A stretch of 11,341 bases of DNA from Candidatus Altimarinota bacterium. Lineage in GTDB: Bacteria > Patescibacteriota > Gracilibacteria > GCA-2401425 > JAJOLG01. Below are positions 1-7,799 of the stretch, one piece after another. Below the pieces are notes generated by a model. It did not search any database, was not told where the DNA came from, and worked only from the letters and a program-made list of their open reading frames with translations. The DNA lies in assembly GCA_021129445.1 (NCBI GenBank), contig JAJOLG010000060.1:1-11341 (forward strand), written 5' to 3'. The first letter of the stretch is position 1. Each line of letters opens with the position of its first letter. The position numbers were made by a program, and so were the translations under genes.

Positions 1-963
1 AATATCAACATCTTCTCAAATTCATCATCAATCTTTTCAATTTATTTCATTTCTTAAAAAAATACTATTTTGTACAGAACTTGCCTCAATTTGAAATTTT
101 GCACTTTTTTTATCTTTTGAAAATTCAACATTTTTTGAGTTAAAATTTTCAATTCAATTTGTGTATTTTGCTAAATTATTAAAAGTTTTATTTACTATTT
201 TTTCAGATTTTTCATTTTTAATTTCAGCAATTCAAGAAATTAACTTATCAACTCATTTTATTTCTCCAAGCTTTTCTTTTAACTCGTTTAAATTTTTAAC
301 ATTTTCAAATCATTCAGTATTAATTTTATAATCTCAAATTGCCTCACCAGCCTTATCTGAAAATTTAAAATCATCACCTAAATCTAAAAATCATTTCAAA
401 ATTTTTCATAAAAATGGAATTTTAATCAACTCTTTAATTTTTGCAGCTCAAAGCCATCATTCTAAAATTTGTCAAATATCAGTTTTTTGTAATGCTTCAT
501 CAAATTTTTTATTATTTTCTTTATCTACTTTTAATAATTCTGTAAATTTTTCATCTTCTGTTTTTTCTTTTGACTCTTTTAATTTCTCAATTTCTCCGCC
601 TCACTCTTTAATATATTTTTTTAAATCAGAAATCATTTTTCATAATTCAAAAAAATCATTATTAAAAGATTCGGTTTTTTTTAGTAATTCACTAATTTTC
701 AATTCAATTTTTTCATCTTTATTTGTTTTTTCAAGTAATTCAGAAAAATTCTTTTTAAATTCTTTAAAATTTTTATCCAATCGCTCTACATCTTTTTCAT
801 CTAAAATTCAATCAGTTTTCAAATCATCAATTGTTTTTTGTCATTCTTTTGTTCTGTAAACTTCACTATCAGAAAACTTATCAATTCTTTTTAAAAAATA
901 TTCTTTTTCCTCTTCTTTTTTTAAGCCGTAATCATCAATAAAATTATTTTGTACCTCTGGCAT
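1..963 (-). CDS. Lys/Glu-rich coiled-coil protein, unknown function (3' end outside window)
   Basis: I do not recognise this family. Reading from ATG at 963 with TGA as Gly gives 321 codons without TAA or TAG, and the frame runs off the left edge, so the C-terminus is missing. Residues 1-160 are highly charged, rich in Lys, Glu and Asp, with heptad-like spacing (for example FKEFKKNFSELLEKT), suggesting helical coiled coil. Around residues 161-195 the composition changes to a hydrophobic, glycine-spaced stretch (GWLGAAKIKELIKI, then PFLGKILKGFLDLG) that could be an amphipathic or membrane-associated helix. A further mixed region follows, ending near the edge in a glycine run (KDGGGIGED). There is no signal peptide at the N-terminus (MPEVQNNFIDDYG). 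The leader before the ATG is only A and T plus one G, without a Shine-Dalgarno. It is divergent from gyrA across a 220-base gap. One CGA codon lies at 781-783. The frame is solid; the function is unknown. Confidence 0.85.
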
Positions 964-1183
964 TTTTTTAAATTAAAATCAAAAAATTTTACCCAAAAAA
1001 ACACATTCTTCATTAAAAATTCTTTGTAAAAAAAATTTTTTATTATTTTTTCATAAAAACAAAAAATTTTCAAATTAAATTAAAATTTTTCTCCAAAAAA
1101 TAAAAAAAATTTGCAAAAATAAATACATTTTTTAAATTTTAAATATGATGGAAAAAAATTAAGTCAAATAAATTATAAAATAT
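964..1183. promoter_or_regulatory. Divergent intergenic region between the coiled-coil gene and gyrA
   Basis: This gap is almost entirely A and T and separates two genes transcribed away from each other, so it should hold both promoters. For gyrA, TATGAT at 1144-1149 is a fair -10 hexamer about 35 bases before the ATG; I found no convincing -35 at standard spacing. TATAAAAT at 1174-1181 also resembles a -10 but lies only two bases from the ATG. AAGTCAAATAAAT at 1161-1173 recurs exactly in front of holA. No RNA gene or small ORF is supported here. The promoter assignment is an inference from position. Confidence 0.4.
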
Positions 1184-3727
1184 ATGTCAGAAATCAACAT
1201 TCAAAACATCAACCTACCAAAAAACCCAGACCCAGAAAATTCAACAAATTTATTTTCTGAATCAATCACAAATCACGATATAAACAAGGAAATGCAAGAA
1301 TCCTACCTTGCATACGCAATGTCTGTAATCAAATCTCGTGCCTTGCCAGATGTTAGAGATTGACTAAAACCTGTTCATAGAAGGATTCTTTTTGCAATGC
1401 ACAAAATGTGAATAACACCTTGATCAAAATTTGTAAAATCTGCGAGGGTTGTCTGAGAAGTAATTTGAAAATACCATCCACATTGAGATTCTTCTGTTTA
1501 TGAGGCAATGGTTAGACTTGCACAAGATTTCTCGATGAGATACCCGCTTGTAAAATGACAATGAAATTTTTGATCAATTGACTGAGATTCTGCAGCTGCG
1601 ATGAGGTATACAGAGGCAAAAATGGAAAAAATCACACCTGAAATTCTTGATGATTTAGACAAAGAAACTGTTCGTTTTCAAGATAATTATGATTGATCTT
1701 TTCAAGAACCATCTGTACTTCCAACAAAAATCCCTTGATTATTAATGAATGGTTCAATGTGAATTGCAGTTTGAATGGCGACAAACATCCCTCCGCATAA
1801 TCTTTGAGAGCTTTGCAATGCAATTATTGAAATGGTTTCAAATCCGGAAATTTCTATTGACGAACTTTTAGAAATTGTAAAATGACCAGATTTTCCAACC
1901 GCATGAGTTATTTATGATATTGAAAAAATAAAAGAAACTTACAAAACTTGAAGATGATCAATTGTTATCAGATGAAAAGCAAATATTGAAGAAAATGAAA
2001 AAACTTGAAAACAAAATATTATCATCACTGAATTACCTTACCAAGTAAATAAAGCAAATTTAATTTTGAGAATGGCTGACTTGGTTAGAGAAAAAACAAT
2101 TACTTGAATTGCAGAAATTAGAGATGAATCAAATAAAGAATGAATTAGAATTTTTATTTGATTAAAAAAAGATGCATTTTGATCAAAAATTTTAAATCAA
2201 TTATACCAATTAACAAACCTTCAAACATCATTTTGAATGAATATGATTGCACTTGTTGAAAAATGAATGCAACCAAAATTATTAAATTTAAAATTAGTTT
2301 TAGAAGAATTTATTGGTCACAGATTTGAAGTTATTACAAATAGAACAAAATACGATTTAAAATTAGCAGAAGCAAGAAAACATATTTTAGATTGATTAAA
2401 AAAAGCTCTTGACTCAATTGATGCGATTATTAAAACAATTAGAGCTTCAAAAACAAAGGAAGAAGCAAAAACAAATTTAATTGCACAATTTGATTTTACA
2501 GAAATTCAAGCAGATGCAATTTTAGCAATGAGATTGCAAACTCTTGCCTGACTTGAAAGACAAAAAATTGAAGATGAATTAAAGTTAAAAATTGAAATTA
2601 TCACAGATTTAAAAGATATTTTAGCAAAACCAGAAAGAGTAAACGAAATAATTGTTGATGAAACTGATCAAATTAAAGAAAAATTTGCAAACCCAAGAAG
2701 AACAGAAATAGTTGCACATTGACTTTGAAATTTTGATGCAAAAGCACTTGTTCCAAATTTGGATATGATTGTGACAATTTCTAAAAAATGATATATCAAA
2801 AGAATGCCAGTTGACACATATTCCTCTCAAAATAAATGATGAAAATGAGTAAAATGAAACTCGAATGAAGAAGATATGATAATAAATGTTTTCCATGCAA
2901 AAAATCACGATGAACTTTTATTTTTCACAGACAATTGAAGATGTTTCAAATTAAATGTTTATGAAATCCCTCAAGCTTCAAGAATTGCAAGATGACAAGC
3001 CCTTGTAAATTTCTTGAATTTATGAGAAAAAGAGCAAATTTCAACTGTTTTAAATTTTTCACAATCTGATTGAAAATTTATTGTAATGGCTACTTTGAAT
3101 TGAACAATCAAAAAAACTGATATAAATGAATTTGCAAATGTAAGAAGAAGTGGACTAATCGCAGCAAAAGTAAAACCTTGAAATTTATTAAAATGGGTAA
3201 AAGTGACAAATTGAGAAATGGAGATTTCACTTGTCACAAAAGAATGAAAATCAATTAGATTTTCTGAAAAAGACGTAAGATCAATGTGAAGAACTGCAAG
3301 TTGAGTAAGATGAATAAAATTAAAAGATTGAGATGAGGTTATTGAAATGGACTGCATTTCACCAGAATCAAACTCAAAATTGATGAATGTTATGGAAAAT
3401 GGACTTTCAAAAATGACCGATATCAAAGAATACAGACTTCAATCAAGATGATGAACATGAGTTAAAGTTGCAAATTTAACGGCAAAAACTTGAAAAGTTG
3501 CATGAGCAAAAATTATCCAAGAATGAACAACTGACGACAGAGATTTACTTTTAATGTCTCAAAAATGAATCACAATCAGAATGCCACTTTCTCAAATTAA
3601 AACTTCATGAAGATCAACTCAGGGTGTGATAATTATGAGAATGAAAGAGAAATGAGATAAAGTTGCAAGTGTAAGTTTAATTCCAAATGAAGAGAAAGTT
3701 GAGGAGAATTTAAAAAATGAGAAATAA
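1184..3727 (+). CDS. gyrA: DNA gyrase subunit A
   Basis: GyrA is the breakage-reunion subunit of DNA gyrase; with GyrB it introduces negative supercoils using ATP. The 847 residues match the family length. The N-terminal winged-helix region carries [17 protein letters not shown] and [16 protein letters not shown], then the quinolone-binding helix GDSSVYE (residues 101-107, with Ser103 and Glu107 at the usual resistance positions). [10 protein letters not shown] follows, with catalytic Tyr142 after Arg141. NIPPHNLGE and [10 protein letters not shown] mark the tower. The C-terminal beta-pinwheel contains a variant GyrA box, QNKGGKG (residues 549-555; usual QRRGGKG), and RIARGQALVNFL. The box argues for GyrA rather than ParC. 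Many conserved glycines are TGA, which proves the code. The N-terminus is about 30 residues longer than usual before the first conserved block; ATG 1184 is the only upstream in-frame start that includes it. A hairpin terminator follows the TAA. Confidence 0.98.
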
Positions 3728-3733
3728 AATAAA

Positions 3734-3755
3734 AAAAACCGCGTTAGTGGTTTTT
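3734..3755 (+). terminator. gyrA terminator, also usable from the holA side
   Basis: The hairpin AAAAACCGC, loop GTTA, GTGGTTTTT begins six bases after the gyrA stop. It has a nine-base stem with one G-T pair and ends in a T run. The other strand ends in an eight-T run, so the same hairpin can stop transcription arriving from the convergent holA gene. Confidence 0.75.
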
Positions 3756-3764
3756 ATTTGAAAA

Positions 3765-3788
3765 ATTCTTCGCATTGCTTAGAATGAC
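3765..3788 (-). repeat. Imperfect palindrome resembling a dispersed bacterial repeat; possible holA terminator
   Basis: On the minus strand this reads GTCATTCTAAGC followed by AATGCGAAGAAT, then TTTTT. ATTCT pairs with AGAAT and GC with GC around an ATT/AAT loop, with a two-base mismatch in the stem. From memory the sequence is close to the motif GTCATTCTGAGC-GAAGCGAAGAAT that is scattered between genes in many unrelated bacteria, differing at about three positions. Lying downstream of holA with a T run, it could serve as a terminator. Only one copy is in the window, so calling it a repeat rests on that resemblance. Confidence 0.4.
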
Positions 3789-3843
3789 AAAAATAATGTT
3801 TAAAATAACAAATAATTTAGAATAAAAAAAACACACACATCCT

Positions 3844-4809
3844 CTATCAAAAAATAAACTCTCTTTCAATCACCAAAGCCAGCATTTCCGCTCAAGAAAT
3901 TTTTCAAATTTTTACATTTTTATCAATCTCATAACATTTTCTATTTTTTTCCAACAAATCCTCAATTGAAAATTTTCAAACCTGATTTTTTAAAGTAGAT
4001 GCCACAAATGGTGCAACTCACAAAATTTTTCAAATCTCAGCAGATGGCAAATTTTTCAACTCAAAACATGCAATCAAAAGCCTAAATTGACGAATTATCA
4101 AATTAAAAATATAAAAAATATCCTCCCCTCACCTCAACAAATGCTGTAATTCAAAGTATGCCTCATTCTTTTTTCAAGCGGAAATTAAAGATGTAATTTT
4201 AAAAATATTTGTTTCAGAATTATCTAAAACACATTTTTTAATATCATCCTCAGAAATTTCTTTTCATTCAGAAAAATTTTTCAATTTTTTTAATTCATTT
4301 GTAATATTATACAAATTTTTTCCAGTCAAATTCAATAAAAACTGAATATTTTTATCAGAAATTAAAATTTTTTTTCGTTCACAAAAATTTTTCACCCATT
4401 CAGAAATTTTTTTATCAGGATTTTTAAACTCCTCAAAATCTGCAAGGTTTTTCAACTGCTTAAAAAACCTTCATCTTTTATCAGGATTTCAACTTGTAAA
4501 AACAATAATTGTATCCTCTTGAATTTCGGGTAAAATATTCAAAATTTCTTCAATTTCTTCATCTGTAAATTTTTCATTTTTTTTAACATCAGAAGAATAA
4601 GGTAATCATTTTATCACAACCAGCCTTTTTTCTGCCAAAAATGGCGGTGCCAAAATCGCATCAAAAATTTTTGAAAATTTTTCACCGGGCAAAATAATTT
4701 TCTCAAAATTCATTTCTCAATGTTTTTCTAAAAAAACCTTCTCCCATTGAAAAATTTTTTCATCTATTAAAAATTTTTCACCCGTCCAAAGAAAAATGTT
4801 TTTTTTCAT
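3844..4809 (-). CDS. holA: DNA polymerase III, delta subunit
   Basis: HolA is the wrench subunit of the clamp loader that opens the beta sliding clamp and loads it on primed DNA. The 321 residues match the family length. The Walker-like N-terminal domain of the family is present without a P-loop: FLWTGEKFLIDEKIF (6-20), then APPFLAEKRLVVIKG (54-68), the typical 'phe-leu-x-x-(K/R)-R-leu-val-val' strand, and DTIIVFTSGNPDKRGRFFK (99-117) for the next strand. The C-terminal collar helices show LRGGEDIFYIFNLIIRQFRL (225-244), LGVAPFVAST (263-272) and a final helix with VKIGKISG. ATG 4809 is chosen because the conserved first strand follows at once. The stop is TAG, preceded by a TGA glycine. The gene is convergent with gyrA and divergent from the prsW-like gene. 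One CGA codon lies at 4375-4377 (CE-Arg-KK). The fold assignment is by pattern, but the order of motifs is convincing. Confidence 0.88.
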
Positions 4810-4992
4810 TTATTTGACTTTTTTATTTTTTTCTCGACAACACCATTCTAAATATATCTCAATAAGTTTTATACATAATTCAAAAATATTTCACTTTCAC
4901 AAAAAATAAAAAATTTTTCTCAACTTGCAAAAAAAATTTTCTTTTGCCTAAAAAAATTTTTTTATCAAAATATTTAAAAATAAAAAAATTTT
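4810..4992. promoter_or_regulatory. Divergent intergenic region between holA and the prsW-like gene
   Basis: This AT-rich gap should carry promoters for both neighbours. AAGTCAAATAAAT (minus strand, 4820-4808) runs into the holA start codon and is identical to the block before gyrA. On the minus strand TATAAAA and TATATT occur at about 4870 and 4854 as possible -10 elements. On the plus strand only A and T tracts are visible before the prsW-like gene. No hairpin of note or small gene is supported. Confidence 0.3.
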
Positions 4993-5850
4993 ATGACATT
5001 CACAAATTTACAAATCTGAACAATTTTAATTTCTTTTTTAACAGCTGTAATTTTAGCAATTTTATGGCAAAAAAAGGATCAGCAAAAAGATAAAAATGAA
5101 AAAAATCAGGAACATTTTGTAGTTTTAATGTCAGTTTTTTTCTGGTCAGCATTTTTAGCCTTTGCCTTAAAATTATGATTAGATTTTTTAAAAAATATCA
5201 ACTTTGAGCGGATAAACTCTACTTTCTTCCAATGGTTCTCAATATGAATGGAAGAAATTGTAAAAATTTCAGCCTTGATAATTTGACTTGAAATTGCATG
5301 AAAAAGATTTAATGAAATTTCTGATTGAATAATTTATTGAGTTTTTGCAATTTTATGATTTTTATTCTTTGAAAACATTTTTTATATGCTTGCCTACTGG
5401 GATTTTGCAAAATGAGTGTGGGATTTTGCTGGTTTTGCGTGACAAAGAAGTATTTTTTCATTTTCAATTCACCTTTCAACCATATTTTTCTCATTTTTTT
5501 ATGCGACAGCCTATCTAAAAACCACAAAACAAGACATTTCAAGACCAGCACCACGGCAACTAATCAAACAAATCAAACTTTTATGAAAATCTAAAAATTG
5601 AGAATTAAGGTTCTGAGTTTGACTTTGGAGATTTTTAATTTCACCAATTACGCTTTTAGCGAATATCTTCACAAAATTCCACCCAAGATTGTGAGTTGCA
5701 ATTTATTGAAGTCTTTTTTTCACAATCGCAATACACATTTTACTTAATGAATTGTTGTGATTTTGATGAGTTTATGCCTTTGTTTGACTGGTTTTTTCAT
5801 GTTTCGCAGGATGGATGATTTTTAGAAGATTTGACAAAATGGATATTTAA
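4993..5850 (+). CDS. PrsW-family intramembrane metalloprotease-like protein
   Basis: This is a polytopic membrane protein of 285 residues whose motifs resemble the PrsW/YhfE-like family. In Bacillus, PrsW makes the first cut in the anti-sigma factor RsiW. Hydrophobic segments lie near residues 5-24, 43-66, 88-101, 112-136, 153-175, 213-226, 235-255 and 258-276. The family-type motifs appear in order: MEEIVK (86-91, Glu pair 87-88), ISDGIIYG with LGFLFFENIFY (109-116 and 121-131, EN at 127-128), a histidine within a helix (RSIFSFSIHLSTIFF, His160), and a later HILLNE (His248, Asn252). A basic loop at about 176-208 would be cytoplasmic. Two CGG codons, at 5209-5211 and 5554-5556, are read here as Arg. 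The TAA is 11 bases from the next ATG, so the nuclease gene is probably in the same operon. No anti-sigma factor or sigma factor lies nearby, so the substrate is unknown. A related CPBP-type abortive-infection protein is possible but fits the motifs less well. Confidence 0.7.
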
Positions 5851-5861
5851 AAAAATGAAAA

Positions 5862-6632
5862 ATGCAAAAACCAAAATTCTCATTTTCGCAAATTAACTTG
5901 CACAAAAGATGCCCAAAGGCATATTATTTTCAATATGTCAAAAAAATTCCACAAAAATTCTCAATTTATGCATATTTTTGAAGTGTAATTCACAATACTT
6001 TGCAAAAATTTTTTGAATGAAAAAAAGAAAAATTTGAGTCGCCGATGTTATTTTGAGATTTTTTTGATGAAGAAAAAGAATTTTCTGACGACTCTTTGGA
6101 AAATTTATTAAAAATTTTTTCTGAAAAATTTAATTGGGAAAATTTTTGAGATGAAGCGGAAAATTTTTATGAAAGATGAAAAAAAATTTTAGAAAATTTT
6201 TATCAAAATGAAAATATTTGAGACTGAGTTTTACCTTTTTTTATCGAAAAAAGATTTCAAATTGATTTTTGAGATTTTGTGATAAATTGAAGATTTGACA
6301 GAGTTGATAAAATTTGAGAAAATAAGTTTGAAATTATTGATTATAAAACTTGAAAATTAAGAAATGAAAATGATGTAAAAAATGACTTGCAACTTTGACT
6401 TTACTGCATTGCAATGAAAAACCTCTGATTTGAGCCAAAAAAGGCATATTTATATTTTTTAGATCATTGAGAAAAATTTTATTTTGAAATAAATGATGAA
6501 AATTTGAAAAAATCAAAAAATGAAACAAAACAATTTTTTGAAAATTTAAAAAAAGAGAAATTTTGAGCTTTGCCAGAAGAAAATAAATGCAAATATTGTA
6601 GTTTTAAGAAATATTGTGAGTTTAAAAAATAA
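5862..6632 (+). CDS. Small PD-(D/E)XK nuclease with four-cysteine (probable 4Fe-4S) motif, RecB/AddB/Cas4-like
   Basis: This is a 256-residue single-domain nuclease of the type found at the C-terminus of AddB and RecB and in Cas4. The N-terminal FSFSQINLHKRCPKAYYFQ (6-24) is the usual opening, with Cys17. FGSVIHNTLQKFF (39-51) gives His44. The catalytic core is INGRFDRVDK (141-150, Asp146) and EIIDYKTGK (157-165, Asp160 and Lys162), followed by the QLGLY helix (177-181). The C-terminus has CKYCSFKKYC, giving Cys243, Cys246 and Cys252; with Cys17 this is the C-(n)-C-x2-C-x5-C pattern that holds an iron-sulfur cluster in AddB and Cas4. All 15 glycines are TGA. The start is ATG 5862; an ATG at 5855 in another frame meets TAA after 13 codons. 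It probably shares a transcript with the prsW-like gene. There is no helicase partner and no cas gene here, so a role in recombinational repair or end-resection is an inference. Confidence 0.88.
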
Positions 6633-6696
6633 AATATTTATCTCATTTGTAAAATATTTTTTCATAAAAAAAATATTTTTTTAAATAAAATATTTT
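6631..6696. repeat. Four AAAATATTT(T) palindromes in tandem
   Basis: AAAATATTT occurs at 6631-6639, AAAATATTTT at 6651-6660, 6670-6679 and 6687-6696. Each is a self-complementary unit, and start-to-start spacings are 20, 19 and 17 bases, near two helical turns. The first overlaps the end of the nuclease gene. The block lies directly upstream of the 6719 gene, with TATAAAT at 6699-6705 behind it as a possible -10. It could be an operator array, a bent promoter region, or chance in such AT-rich DNA. Confidence 0.4.
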
Positions 6697-6718
6697 GATA
6701 TAAATCAAAAAAATAAAA

Positions 6719-7747
6719 ATGAAAAATATCAATACAAGTCCTGATAATAGACCAAAAAAAATACAAGAAATCACAAAAAATGCAAATAAAATCCTAAAAA
6801 ACGAAGAAATTCTTAAAAATTTTAAAAAAGTATTTGATAAACTAATAAGATTTTGACAATTTTTTATTGGAAAAATTAAAAATGAAAAAGATTTTGAAGA
6901 ATTTTTAATTTGATTTGAGAATATTTTTAAAGAACTAGAAATTGAAAAGGTTTACAATACAACAACTATCTGAGCATTATCAAATTTTGAAAAAATGGAT
7001 TTAATAATGCAATTTTTTTACATTTCTACTCCAATAAAAAATCCAGAAAATTTTAATTTTATTAAATGATGAGTTTGCTATCATTGGGTTATTTTTTATA
7101 AAAAATTATTTGAAGAAATTGATAAAAATAATATTTTAGAAAAAGAATTAATTTCATTTTTACCAGATTTTCAACATTGAGTTTTTTCTATATGATTTTG
7201 AAATAAAAAATTTATAATTGATCCATATGCAAAATGAAATTTTATAACAAAATTTAAACAATGAGAAAAAATTTATTTATGAGCAATTGAAGATCAATCA
7301 TTATTTTGAGAAGTTAAAAATAAAAATACAATTAATTATTGAGACCAAGAAATTAAAGTGCAAAGCTTTGATGAAGAAGAACAATTTATTGACAATATTT
7401 ACTCAGATCAGTTTATAAATATAAAAACATATTTAAATTGAAACTCACTTCATTTAATTGTAAAAGATATTAGTGATTCAATTTACACCATTTTAAGTAA
7501 AAATAACAAAAATACAAAAGAATTTATAATCGATAAAGAATTTGCATTAATAGATATTGTTTGACTATACATGGAAGCAAATTGAAAAAAAGTAAATAAT
7601 TACAAAATATTAATTGAACTAATTTGACACGAAAATATAGTTGATCAAGAAACAAAAAACCAACTAAAAATTATTGCAGATAAAATAAATATTGAGACAG
7701 TTTTTGAAAAATTATGAATAAAAGAAGATATTGAAATGTTTAAATAA
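6719..7747 (+). CDS. Unknown protein with transglutaminase/NAT-like Cys-His-Asp arrangement
   Basis: The gene encodes 342 residues and I do not recognise the full-length family. A charged N-terminal helical region covers about residues 1-75. The middle carries KGGVCYHWVIFYKKLFEE (117-133, Cys120), then FQHGVFSIGFGNKKFIIDPY (151-170, His153 and Asp168). A Cys after paired glycines at a helix start, a His before a strand, and an Asp ending the next strand is the order of the catalytic triad in transglutaminase-like and arylamine N-acetyltransferase folds (compare RGGxC, then H, then VD). The C-terminal 170 residues are mixed, with ISDSIYTILSKNNK and helical ends. No signal peptide or membrane segment is seen, so it should be cytosolic. 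The promoter region holds the AAAATATTTT block; a strong hairpin terminator follows the TAA by three bases, so it is probably monocistronic. Apart from one GGA, the glycines I read are TGA. The triad is a pattern match only. Confidence 0.8.
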
Positions 7748-7750
7748 AAT

Positions 7751-7780
7751 AAAAAACGAACTTAAAAAGTTCGTTTTTTT
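7751..7780. terminator. Strong bidirectional terminator between convergent genes
   Basis: A perfect 13-base stem, AAAAAACGAACTT pairing with AAGTTCGTTTTTT around the loop AAA, ends in a T run on both strands. It lies between the 6719 gene (stop at 7747) and the convergent secY gene (stop at 7800-7802), and should end transcription from both sides. Confidence 0.9.
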
Positions 7781-7799
7781 AATATTTCTTTTCTAAAAA

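Noticed and set aside
2971-3426. A 151-codon minus-strand open frame inside gyrA
   Set aside because: It is antisense to the beta-pinwheel part of gyrA, which is unambiguous on the plus strand; the composition (Phe-, Ser- and Ile-rich) is what the reverse of this coding sequence gives.
1184-3727. Mycoplasma-type code with UGA as Trp
   Set aside because: The TGA positions fall on invariant glycines of gyrase A, not on tryptophans, and TGG is used for Trp.
1184-3727. ParC (topoisomerase IV subunit A) in place of GyrA
   Set aside because: A GyrA-box-like QNKGGKG and the full-length pinwheel with RIARGQALVNF match GyrA; ParC lacks this box.
4264-4455. A 63-codon minus-strand open frame taken as a gene of its own
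   Set aside because: It is an in-frame piece of holA bounded by TGA codons, which are glycine here.
4940-4992. A7T7 tract and other homopolymer runs as terminators or structured RNA
   Set aside because: They contain no G-C pairs in a stem and are typical of all spacers in this AT-rich sequence.
5862-6632. Cas4 as part of a CRISPR locus
   Set aside because: No repeat-spacer array and no other cas gene lie in the window; the nuclease is equally like the AddB/RecB family.
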